Assembly: GCA_019449415.1 (NCBI GenBank)
Contig: JAGRPP010000031.1
Coordinates: 78,694-142,693 of the forward strand
Direction of reading: 5' to 3'
DNA from: Geothrix sp.
GTDB taxonomy: Bacteria; Acidobacteriota; Holophagae; Holophagales; Holophagaceae
Length of the DNA stretch: 64,000 nt
Shown here: one piece after another, positions 35,857 through 43,397 of the stretch
Position numbering within the stretch: position 1 is the first letter of the stretch
How the letters are laid out: each line of letters starts with the position of its first letter
The notes under the pieces: generated by a model
Databases searched by the model: none
Told to the model about the DNA's origin: nothing
What the model saw: only the letters and a program-made list of their open reading frames with translations
Position numbers and translations under genes: made by a program

Positions 35857-36666
35857 ATGCTCCAGACCCTTCCGATCCCCTTTGCCGCCCCCCGAACCCA
35901 ACCCGACACCCGGGAACCCATGCCCTCCCTGGAGGACCTGGTTTACCGGGCCAGCCTGGTCACCTCCGATGCGCCCCTCCGCCGCGGGGACCGGAAGCGG
36001 GTGCTGGGTTTGAGCCTGGCGGTCTACGGTCTGCTCGGCGCGGCGGGTCTGATCCTCAGTGCCCGCTCGGCCACAACACTGATGGCGCCCAAGACTGTGA
36101 CCATCAGCCTGCTGGAAGAAGCGCCTCTGCTGGCACCGCCACCGCCTCCCCCGGCGGGCGTCCAGACCGCCCGCAGCACCGGCCGGGCCTCCACCACACC
36201 CCAGGAACCCCAGGCCACCCCCGTCCCCACTCCCAGTTCGCCTGTGGAATCACCCGTGCCCGCGGGCACGGCGCCGGCCCACGGCTCGGGGCCTAGCGTT
36301 TCAGGGGGCGTCCCTGGCGGTGTGGCCGGTGGCGTCGCCAGCGGAACGGTGGGCGGGGTCGTCGGGGGAACGGTCGGAGGCATCGTGCCGCCGCGCTTCG
36401 ACGCGGCCTACCTGCAGAACCCCCCGCCCGATTACCCCTCGCTCTCCCGCCGCCTGGGAGAAGAGGGTCGGATCATTCTCCGGGTGCTGATCTCTCCCGA
36501 GGGCCTGCCCCGGGATATCCAGCTCCAGGCCAGCAGCGGCTTCCCCCGCCTGGACCAGGCGGCCCTCCAGACCGTGCGCCGCTGGCGCTTCGCCCCCGCC
36601 ATGCGCGGGGAGGAACCCCTGGCCGCCTGGGTCCTCGTTCCCATCCGCTTCAACCTCGAGTCCTGA
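35857..36666 (+). CDS. tonB: TonB-like energy transducer
   Basis: A 269-aa inner-membrane-anchored protein that energises outer-membrane receptors. Residues 1-45 are cytosolic, 46-70 form the membrane anchor (RVLGLSLAVYGLLGAAGLIL), then come a Pro-rich stretch (LLAPPPPPPAG), a Gly/Val repeat linker (GGVAGGVASGTVGG) and the TonB C-terminal domain (about 180-269, YPSLSRRLGEEGRIILRVLI ... LQTVRRWRFAPA). The start ATG 35857 is chosen (GGA 7 nt upstream); TTG 35845 is possible. It stands directly before the siderophore receptor. No exbB/exbD is in the window. Confidence 0.88.
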   Translation: MLQTLPIPFAAPRTQPDTREPMPSLEDLVYRASLVTSDAPLRRGDRKRVLGLSLAVYGLLGAAGLILSARSATTLMAPKTVTISLLEEAPLLAPPPPPPAGVQTARSTGRASTTPQEPQATPVPTPSSPVESPVPAGTAPAHGSGPSVSGGVPGGVAGGVASGTVGGVVGGTVGGIVPPRFDAAYLQNPPPDYPSLSRRLGEEGRIILRVLISPEGLPRDIQLQASSGFPRLDQAALQTVRRWRFAPAMRGEEPLAAWVLVPIRFNLES

Positions 36667-36727
36667 TTCCAGGATCCCACCCCACCCACCGCCAACACCC
36701 CAACCACCCGCCCCATCCGGAGCCATC

Positions 36728-38860
36728 ATGCTTCTCGCCCGAGTTCTGCCTTGCGTCGCCGTCCTGTCCGCCCTGGGCCAATCCCCCGTCCGGGCCCAGG
36801 AACCCGCCAAGCCGGACGCTCCCGCCCCCACCCTGTCCGAAGTGAAGGTGAAGGCCACCAAGGTCAAGCCGGAAACGCGCGAGTACCAGGCGGTGACGGT
36901 CCGCACCGCCACCAAGATCGAGGCCCCCCTCAAGGACATCCCCCAGACCGTGGATCAGGTGCCCGCGGCCCTGCTGAAGGATCAGGGCGCGCGCTCCCTC
37001 CAGGACGCCCTCAAGAATGTGCCGGGTGTGGGCTTCAGCAGCGGCGACGGCCAGCGCGACCAGGTGAGCATCCGCGGCTTCACGGCCATCGGCGACCAGT
37101 TCGTGGACGGCATCCGCGACGATGGACTGTACTTCCGCGACCTCAGCAATGTCGAACGCGTCGAGGTCCTGAAGGGGCCCGCCTCCGTGCTCTACGGCCG
37201 CGGTTCTTCCGGCGGCATGATCAACCGCATCACCAAGCAGCCGGATGGCCTCACCCTTCGTGAGGTCGAGCTGACCGCCGGCACCCTCGGCCAGCGCCGC
37301 GGCAGCTTCGACCTGGGCGGGGCCGCGGCCGGGACCAACTACCGCGTGACCGGGGCCCTGGAGGATTCGGGTGGATTCCGCAACCAGTCCTTCCTGGAGC
37401 GTCAGGCCCTGGCGCCCTCCTTCGGCTGGCGCTTCTCCAAGGACACCCGGCTCACCGTCCAGTTCGACTACCTGCGCGACAAGCGCGTCACGGATTTCGG
37501 CCTGCCCGGCCTCCTCAGCACGGGCCGCCCCGTGGAGGTCCCCCGCGAAACCTACTATGGCTCCGCCAACGCCCGGAAGGACGACTACAGCCGGTCGGAA
37601 GTCTTCGGCACCACCGTCACCTTCGAGCACCGCTTCAGCTCCAGCCTCAGCCTCCGCAACGCCATGCGGGCCTACGACTTCGACCTGGACCGCCACAACA
37701 CGCTGGTGGGCAGCGTGAACGAGACCGCCGGGACGGTCTCCCTCACCCACGGGGACCTGCGCCGCCAGGAACGGGGCGTCTTCAATCAGCTGGAGCTGGT
37801 CCAGCGCCTCTCCACCGGCTCGATCCACCACCAGGTGCTGTACGGCCTTGAAATCGGCATCCAGCGCAAGGGGGCCCGCAACTTCTCCTTCGCCAATGCC
37901 GTCACCGTCTCCCTTTACGACCCCGTCCTGAAGCCCCTGCCCGCCTTCAACTACGCGGTGCCCGCCGGCGACAGCCTGAGCCACCAGAAGAGCCTCAGCG
38001 GCTATGTGCAGGATCTCGTCGAGTTCACGCCGCAGTGGAAGGCCCTCGTCGGCGCGCGGTGGGACCGCTTCGACCAGTCCACCCAGGACTTCAAGGTCTT
38101 CAAGACGCTGGAGCGCACCGACACGGCCTGGAGCCCCCGCGCAGGGCTGGTCTTCCAGCCCACGGAGCTCCAGTCCTACTACCTCTCCTTCAGCCGCAGC
38201 TTCCAGCCTTCCGCCGAGCTGCTGGCCCTGGCCGCGAACAACGCGGCCATCGACCCCGAGCGCACCCGCAACTGGGAACTGGGCGCCAAGTACGACCTCT
38301 TCGCCGGCAAGGGCGCGGCCACCGTGGCCCTCTTCAACCTCGAGCGCACGGGCATCAAGAGCACCGACCCCGCCAACCCCACCCTCCTCATCCCCGTGGG
38401 CACCCAGCGAACCAACGGCCTGGAAGCCAGCCTGGGGGGCGAGATCGCCGAGGGCTGGCGGATCCGCGCGGGCTATGCCCACCTGGACGGCCGCATCACC
38501 GGCTCCACGCCCGGCACCAAAGTCAGCGGCGTGACCATCGAAGGCCACCGCCCCAGCCTCACGCCCCTCGACAGCGGCAACCTCTGGATCAACTGGGACA
38601 TCAACCCCGGCTGGGGCGCCGGCCTGGGCCTGAACACCTCCGGAGACCGGTTCGCCTCGAACAGCAACCTGGTGCGGCTGGGCTCGTACACCACCCTTGA
38701 TGGGGCCGTCTACTACCGGGCCACCCGTTGGGATCTGGCCCTGAACCTGAAGAACCTCACCAACAGGAAGTACATCGCCGCCGGTCACGGGGCCAGCGAC
38801 CTGCTGCTGGTTCCCGGGGCGCCCTTCAGCGCCGACCTCAGCCTGCGCCTGCGGCTCTAG
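36728..38860 (+). CDS. TonB-dependent siderophore receptor
   Basis: A 710-aa outer-membrane receptor. The signal peptide ends near VRAQ. The plug domain (about 60-180) has DIPQTVDQVPAALLKDQG and VSIRGFTAIGDQFVDGIRDDG typical of FhuA/FiuA-type siderophore receptors. The 22-strand barrel ends LSLRLRL with hydrophobic terminal residues. NLKNLTNRKYIA is the characteristic TonB-box-distal signature. It is preceded by tonB, with a Fur-like site ahead of the pair. The siderophore itself is not predictable; none of the enzymes for making one are in the window. Confidence 0.93.
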   Translation: MLLARVLPCVAVLSALGQSPVRAQEPAKPDAPAPTLSEVKVKATKVKPETREYQAVTVRTATKIEAPLKDIPQTVDQVPAALLKDQGARSLQDALKNVPGVGFSSGDGQRDQVSIRGFTAIGDQFVDGIRDDGLYFRDLSNVERVEVLKGPASVLYGRGSSGGMINRITKQPDGLTLREVELTAGTLGQRRGSFDLGGAAAGTNYRVTGALEDSGGFRNQSFLERQALAPSFGWRFSKDTRLTVQFDYLRDKRVTDFGLPGLLSTGRPVEVPRETYYGSANARKDDYSRSEVFGTTVTFEHRFSSSLSLRNAMRAYDFDLDRHNTLVGSVNETAGTVSLTHGDLRRQERGVFNQLELVQRLSTGSIHHQVLYGLEIGIQRKGARNFSFANAVTVSLYDPVLKPLPAFNYAVPAGDSLSHQKSLSGYVQDLVEFTPQWKALVGARWDRFDQSTQDFKVFKTLERTDTAWSPRAGLVFQPTELQSYYLSFSRSFQPSAELLALAANNAAIDPERTRNWELGAKYDLFAGKGAATVALFNLERTGIKSTDPANPTLLIPVGTQRTNGLEASLGGEIAEGWRIRAGYAHLDGRITGSTPGTKVSGVTIEGHRPSLTPLDSGNLWINWDINPGWGAGLGLNTSGDRFASNSNLVRLGSYTTLDGAVYYRATRWDLALNLKNLTNRKYIAAGHGASDLLLVPGAPFSADLSLRLRL

Positions 38861-38863
38861 CCG

Positions 38864-39481
38864 ATGACCCGCCCCCGCCGCTTCCTCGTCTGGCTTCGCA
38901 AGGTCCACGCCTGGGTGGGCCTGGCGGGCGCGGCCCTGGGTCTCCTCTTCGGGACCACCGGCTTTCTGCTGAACCATCGGGCGGTCCTGAAGGTTCCGGG
39001 CGGCCGCATCGAAACCGAGAGGATCCAGCTGGAGCTCGCCGAGGCCCCGGCCTCGCCCGAGGCCCTGGCCCGGGACCTGGCCCTCCGCTTCGGCTTCGCA
39101 CCCGAGCGGGCCCGCTGGCAGGTCCAGCCCGCGAAGCCCGTGCGGTTCAGCGGGGCCCCCGTCACCACGGCGGGCACCTGGACCGTCCTCCTGGGCACCC
39201 ACCGCCGCCAGGCCCGCGCCACCTACCTGCCGGGCAACCGCACGGTGGATGTGGAGGCGCGCCGGGCCGACCTCATCGGGACCCTCCAGCGCATGCACAA
39301 GTCCGATGCGGGTCACGCACCCTGGATCCTCCTCGCGGACGCCTTCGCGGGGGCCCTGGTCTTCCTCACCTTGAGCGGAACCCTGCTCTGGACCCGCCTC
39401 GCCGGCGAGAGGATGCTGGCCATCGCCCTGGCGGCGGGCGGTTTCCTGACCCTGATGCTGGTGGCCGCCCTGGCCTGGTAG
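38864..39481 (+). CDS. PepSY-associated transmembrane protein
   Basis: A 205-aa inner-membrane protein starting 3 nt after the receptor gene. The N-terminus RKVHAWVGLAGAALGLLFGTTGFLLNH is a PepSY_TM helix with the usual conserved His. A periplasmic domain spans about 45-150, a second helix (ADAFAGALVFLTLSGTLLW) follows LQRMHKSDAGH, and a third helix ends the protein. Such proteins accompany siderophore receptors and are thought to reduce or release iron from the siderophore; here that is inference from position and fold. Confidence 0.85.
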   Translation: MTRPRRFLVWLRKVHAWVGLAGAALGLLFGTTGFLLNHRAVLKVPGGRIETERIQLELAEAPASPEALARDLALRFGFAPERARWQVQPAKPVRFSGAPVTTAGTWTVLLGTHRRQARATYLPGNRTVDVEARRADLIGTLQRMHKSDAGHAPWILLADAFAGALVFLTLSGTLLWTRLAGERMLAIALAAGGFLTLMLVAALAW

Positions 39482-39507
39482 TTCCCACCTCCGGCTCGCC
39501 CCTGACG

Positions 39508-39568
39508 GGCGCCCCTTCGCCCGGCCACGGATCGGTTCGCCCCAGATCCGTGGCCCGGAAGGGGCGCC
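39508..39568. repeat. Long near-perfect hairpin between PepSY gene and periplasmic gene
   Basis: Left arm 39508-39533 (begins GGCGCCCCTTC) pairs almost fully with right arm 39545-39568 (ends AAGGGGCGCC) around an 11-nt loop. There is no T-run. It may attenuate transcription into the next gene or protect the upstream mRNA end. Confidence 0.6.
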
Positions 39569-39678
39569 CTGCGCATGTTGATCGGCGTCATCCCCGCCCG
39601 TCGGATCGCCGCTCCGGGCTCCCATTCCACGCGCCGCCGGTGCCCCGGTTCCGGCAGCCCTTCCCGTTCGGAGGCAAC

Positions 39679-40248
39679 ATGAACCGCATCTCGACATCCC
39701 TCGCTGTGGCCGTGGCGGCCTTCGCCGGCCTGGCACTCCAGGCCGAGGACTTCCAGCCGCTCATGAAGGCCACCCGCACCACCTGGCCCGAGAAGCAGCA
39801 CATCGGCGTGATCTGCGACTACAACGCCAGCCAGGCCCAGGTGATGGCCCTGGCCAAGGCCGCCGGCGAAGGCTCGCTGATCACCGTGGCGGACACCCGT
39901 CGGCCCGAGTATGCCGCCTCGGCAGCCCACCTGATCGCCAACCACAAGGCCGACTACCTGGTGCTGCTCCCCGGCGACCGCTCGTTCCGGGACGGTTCCT
40001 TCGGCGCCACCCTCGCCATCAGCCAGCTGGGCCTCCGGGGCGTGCCCGCCATCGGAACCACGGCCGTGGCCCTGAAGCAGGGTGCGGTGTTCAGCGTGGG
40101 CGACGGCACCCAGGGCGAAGTGCTCGTCACGGACCGCCTCATCGGCACCGTGGATGTGATCCTGCCCAACCGGGCCCTGGCGCAGAAGGCCTCCCTGGTG
40201 CTCCGGCAGGAGGGCATGGCCACCATCGCGGTGCACGCCGCCGAATGA
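39679..40248 (+). CDS. Small periplasmic hypothetical protein of the iron locus
   Basis: A 189-aa protein with signal peptide (MNRISTSLAVAVAAFAGLALQA, cut near QA-ED). The mature part alternates beta strands and helices (KQHIGVICDY, KADYLVLLPGD, GVPAIGTTAVAL, DRLIGTVDVILPNR), reminiscent of a Rossmann-like ABC solute-binding lobe, but no family is assigned. It is about 200 nt after the PepSY gene, in the same direction, separated by a strong hairpin. It ends with a clear Rho-independent terminator. A role with the siderophore system is inferred only from position. Confidence 0.65.
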   Translation: MNRISTSLAVAVAAFAGLALQAEDFQPLMKATRTTWPEKQHIGVICDYNASQAQVMALAKAAGEGSLITVADTRRPEYAASAAHLIANHKADYLVLLPGDRSFRDGSFGATLAISQLGLRGVPAIGTTAVALKQGAVFSVGDGTQGEVLVTDRLIGTVDVILPNRALAQKASLVLRQEGMATIAVHAAE

Positions 40249-40267
40249 CCCCCACGACCCGCCTGCC

Positions 40268-40297
40268 ACGGCCCGGCCCCCGCCGGGCCGTTCTCTT
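40268..40297 (+). terminator. Rho-independent terminator of the iron-uptake locus
   Basis: A 10-bp perfect stem ACGGCCCGGC/GCCGGGCCGT with a CCCC loop, followed by TCTCTT, lies 20 nt after the stop at 40248. It also lies just beyond the convergent response-regulator gene's end. Confidence 0.75.
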
Positions 40298-40311
40298 GGC
40301 CGGGATCAGCG

Positions 40312-41064
40312 TCAGAGCCACTCTCCGAACTGTTCGCGGTAGGTCCGGCTCAGGGTGAGGCGGGTGCCATCGCGCATGATCACCAGGTGGTCGCCGCCGG
40401 TCCAGGGCTGGAATTCCTTGATGCAGTCCAGGTTCACGATGGCCGAGCGGTGAATGCGGCGGAACTGGGCGGGATCCAGCCGGGTGAGCAGTCCCGACAA
40501 GGTCTGCCGCAGCAGGTGGGAGGTGCCCTCCACATGGAGGCGCACATAGTTGTCCTCGGCCTCGATCCATTGCAGGCCGGCTGTCTTCACCAGGATATGG
40601 CGGTCGCCCTGCTTCACCAGCAGCCGGTCCACCCAGGGCCGCTCCTTCCGCAGCCCCGCCAGCAGGGCCTCCAGGTCAGGCCCGCTCCCCCCTTCTTTCT
40701 GGGTGCACCAGCGGCGGGCCCGCTCCAAAGCCTGGTGGAAGCGCTCGGGCGAAAAGGGCTTGAGCAGGTAGTCGAGGGCATGGACCTCGAAGGCCCGGAG
40801 CGCGTGCTGGTCATAGGCCGTGATGAAGAGGGTGGGCGGCATGCGGTCCGCCCCCACGGCCTCCACCACGCCGAAGCCGTCCAGCTCCGGCATCTGGATG
40901 TCGAGGAAGACCAGGTCCGGCGCCAGGTCCTCGATGGCCTTCACCGCCTCGAGGCCGTGGGCGCATTCGGCGGCCACCTCGATGTCCGGCGCCTTGCGGA
41001 GCAGATGGCGGATGCGCTGCCGGGCCAGCGATTCGTCATCCACGATGAGGGCACGCAAGGTCAT
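40312..41064 (-). CDS. LytR/AlgR-type response regulator (second pair)
   Basis: A 250-aa regulator with receiver domain 1-120 (DDE pocket, Asp in VFLDIQMPE, ITAYDQ, LLKPF) and a LytTR domain about 145-250 (WIEAEDNYVRLHVEGTSHLLRQT ... FRRIHRSAIVNLDCIKEFQP). It overlaps its kinase gene by 4 nt. It is closest in style to the YehT/AlgR group. The location just after the iron locus, convergent with it, suggests but does not prove a link. Confidence 0.93.
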   Translation of the reverse strand: MTLRALIVDDESLARQRIRHLLRKAPDIEVAAECAHGLEAVKAIEDLAPDLVFLDIQMPELDGFGVVEAVGADRMPPTLFITAYDQHALRAFEVHALDYLLKPFSPERFHQALERARRWCTQKEGGSGPDLEALLAGLRKERPWVDRLLVKQGDRHILVKTAGLQWIEAEDNYVRLHVEGTSHLLRQTLSGLLTRLDPAQFRRIHRSAIVNLDCIKEFQPWTGGDHLVIMRDGTRLTLSRTYREQFGEWL

Positions 41065-42146
41065 CCGACCTCCGGTCCCGGCCGATCCAGGGGAAGGTGC
41101 AACACCACGAGGGTACCCCGGCCCGGAGCGCCCAGCAGATCCAGTTGATGCCGGCCCTTGTAGAGCAGCCCCAGGCGGGCCCGGACATTGCCGAGGCCCA
41201 CGCCCTCGCGGCCCGGCGTGAACCCCTCGCCGTCATCCTGGACCTCGATCACCAGGCACTCGGAGTCGCGGTGGGCCCGCAGCTGCAGGGTGCCGCCCTG
41301 GGGACGGTCGGAGAGGCCGTGCTTGAGGGCATTCTCCACCAGGGGCTGAAGGATGAAGCTGGGCACCCGCAGGTCCAGCAGGTCGGAGGCGATGTCCACG
41401 CGGACCTGGAGGCGATCCTGGAAGCGCACCTGCTCGATGGCCAGGTAGGCCTGGATGAAGGCCAGCTCTTTGCGCAGCGTCACCAGCTGGTCGGGCGGAG
41501 CGTCCAGGGTCATGCGCAGGAAATCCCCCAGGCGGCTGATCATGTCGTCCGCGCCCTCCGGATTGGCATGGACCAGGGCGGAGATGGAGTTGAGCGTGTT
41601 GAAGAGGAAGTGGGGCTGGAGCTGCATCCGAAGTGCCAGGTTCTGGGCCTCGGCAAACCGGGCCTCCAGTTTCGCGGCCTCGACTTCGCGGGCCTTGTAC
41701 TTCCGGTAGATCCGCAACCCGTGGAAGGCGGCGACCACGGCCCACATGAAGAGGAGGTTCGTGTGGAAGTAGGCCCGGTAGAAGCGCGGCAGGCCCTTGA
41801 GGAGCTTCGCCAGATCGAGCGCCTTCCCCTGGTCCCAGGAATCCAGGCGGAGGGAGATGAGGTAGGCCACGAAGAGCCCCAAGGCCGCCACCATCACGCT
41901 GGCCAGCAGGTGCAGGGTCCAGGTCCGCCACTGGGACCAGGCGAAGGATTCGATGGGCCGCCGGTTGGCCAGCCAGATCAGGAAGAGGCCCAGAACGCCC
42001 CAGGTCCCGTTCTGGAGCAGGTTCATCACCACGATCCGGAGGACCGGGGCGGACGGGTACATGGCCAGATCCCAGGTGGCCATGTAGAGCCCCATCAGGG
42101 TCCAGATGCCCCAGTACCAGCGCCACTTCCCAACCGCGGGTTCCAT
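41061..42146 (-). CDS. LytS-type sensor histidine kinase (second pair)
   Basis: A 361-aa membrane kinase. About four membrane helices lie within residues 10-150 with short loops, then a coiled linker (KYKAREVEAAKLEARFAEAQNLA). The kinase box is LQPHFLFNTLNSISALV, the N-box LVENALKHGLSD, and the G-boxes EVQDDGEGF and GVGLGNVRARLGLLY. It starts ATG 42146. The gene pair is paralogous in layout to 32598-34267. Confidence 0.93.
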   Translation of the reverse strand: MEPAVGKWRWYWGIWTLMGLYMATWDLAMYPSAPVLRIVVMNLLQNGTWGVLGLFLIWLANRRPIESFAWSQWRTWTLHLLASVMVAALGLFVAYLISLRLDSWDQGKALDLAKLLKGLPRFYRAYFHTNLLFMWAVVAAFHGLRIYRKYKAREVEAAKLEARFAEAQNLALRMQLQPHFLFNTLNSISALVHANPEGADDMISRLGDFLRMTLDAPPDQLVTLRKELAFIQAYLAIEQVRFQDRLQVRVDIASDLLDLRVPSFILQPLVENALKHGLSDRPQGGTLQLRAHRDSECLVIEVQDDGEGFTPGREGVGLGNVRARLGLLYKGRHQLDLLGAPGRGTLVVLHLPLDRPGPEVG

Positions 42147-42302
42147 GCTCCAAGCCTAGAGACACAAAGGAGTTCCCGCCAGCAGGCTGGGGCGAGCCGA
42201 GGCATTCCAGGGGTGATCTTCCACTCAGAGGTGATCCATCGGTCAGGAATGCCGATACGGATTTCCCTATCGGGAGTAGGATGGGCCCGCCGGGAGGTCA
42301 CC

Positions 42303-42848
42303 ATGGCCACGATCACCCTGAACGGCAACCCCGTCCATACCTGCGGCGAACTGCCCACCATCGGCTTCGCCACGCCCCCGTTCACCCTCACGCGCACGGA
42401 TCTCCGCGACATCACCAGCGTGGAGCTCGAGGGGAAACGCATCGTGCTGAGCATCTTCCCCAGCCTGGATACGGCCACCTGCGCCCAGAGCATGCGGACC
42501 TTCAACGCCCTCGCGGCGGATCTGAGCGACGCGGTGCTGCTCTGCGTCTCCATGGACCTGCCCTTCGCCCTGGATCTCTTCTGCGGGGCCGAGCGGCTGG
42601 AGCGGGCCGTACCCGTCTCCGCCTTCCGGCACTGCGATTTCGGCACCGCGTTCGGGGTCACCATTGTGGATGGTCCGCTGCGGGGCCTGCTGGCGCGGGC
42701 CGTGGTGGCGCTGGACGAGAACGGCACCGTCGTCCACACCGAGTTGGTGTCCGAGCTCACGCATGAGCCGGACTACGACATGGCCATCCACGCCATCCGG
42801 AACCACCATCATCCCTGCCCGCAGGATGCCCTCGAGACGACCGAATAG
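42303..42848 (+). CDS. tpx: Thiol peroxidase (Tpx, atypical 2-Cys peroxiredoxin)
   Basis: A 181-aa peroxiredoxin that reduces hydroperoxides using thioredoxin. The peroxidatic Cys is in PSLDTATCAQSMRTF (about residue 61) and the resolving Cys in SMDLPFALDLFCGAE (about 95), with a third in the LLCV strand. It is slightly longer than the usual 165-170 aa. It starts ATG 42303 behind GGGAGG. It is followed by a strong terminator and is alone in its unit. Confidence 0.93.
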   Translation: MATITLNGNPVHTCGELPTIGFATPPFTLTRTDLRDITSVELEGKRIVLSIFPSLDTATCAQSMRTFNALAADLSDAVLLCVSMDLPFALDLFCGAERLERAVPVSAFRHCDFGTAFGVTIVDGPLRGLLARAVVALDENGTVVHTELVSELTHEPDYDMAIHAIRNHHHPCPQDALETTE

Positions 42849-42852
42849 AGAC

Positions 42853-42890
42853 AACCGGCCGGAGCGCAACCGCCCCGGCCGGTTTTTCCT
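42853..42890. terminator. Rho-independent terminator of tpx
   Basis: A perfect 10-bp stem AACCGGCCGG/CCGGCCGGTT with a 12-nt loop and TTTTT right after, 5 nt past the tpx stop. It may also stop transcription coming from leuD on the other strand. Confidence 0.85.
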
Positions 42891-42901
42891 TTCGCCAGCC
42901 T

Positions 42902-43396
42902 TCAGGCGTTCGTCGCCATCAGCCGCGCGCGGGTGTAGGGGATGAGCCCGCCCGCATCCATGATGCCCTTGCGGGCGGCGGGCAGCTGGACCTGCTCGAA
43001 GGCCTTGCCGGTGGTCTTGTTGAGCACCCGGTCGGCCGTGATCTCCAGCTCATCGCCTTCGCTGGCCTCGAGGCCGGGGCAGATCACCACCTGCAGGCCC
43101 AGGTTGATGCTGTTCTGCAGGAAGATGCGCGAGATGCTCTTCGCTACCACGGCCACCTCGTGACCCTTGAGGGTCGAGCAGGCCTGCTCCCGGCTGGAGC
43201 CACAACCGAAGTTCTCCCCGCCCACGATGATCGACCCTGCTGGAAAGGCCTTGGCCTTGAGCTTCGCGTTGAACTCGGTGCGGTCGAAGAAGGCGAACTG
43301 GGGGGTCTCCGTGGGCAGCACGGTGGCCATGAAACGGCCCGGGTAGATGTCATCCGTGCTGATGTCGTTCCCGAGCGTGATGATGACCTTGGCCAT
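42902..43396 (-). CDS. leuD: Aconitase-family dehydratase small subunit (LeuD type)
   Basis: A 164-aa swivel-domain subunit that pairs with the LeuC-like protein encoded upstream. The signature GENFGCGSSREQA and the substrate-specificity loop at its start (NDISTDDIYPGRFM) are visible. This short form (about 160-170 aa) is typical of the archaeal/bacterial class-2 LeuD, seen in isopropylmalate, citramalate and homoaconitate enzymes and in dimethylmaleate hydratase. AAAGGAG precedes the start. The substrate cannot be fixed from sequence alone; context suggests a branched dicarboxylate. Confidence 0.9.
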   Translation of the reverse strand: MAKVIITLGNDISTDDIYPGRFMATVLPTETPQFAFFDRTEFNAKLKAKAFPAGSIIVGGENFGCGSSREQACSTLKGHEVAVVAKSISRIFLQNSINLGLQVVICPGLEASEGDELEITADRVLNKTTGKAFEQVQLPAARKGIMDAGGLIPYTRARLMATNA

Positions 43397-43397
43397 G

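Noticed and set aside
36650..39736. 1028-aa open frame on the - strand
   Set aside because: Antisense to tonB, the siderophore receptor and the PepSY gene. High GC suppresses stops; there are no family motifs.
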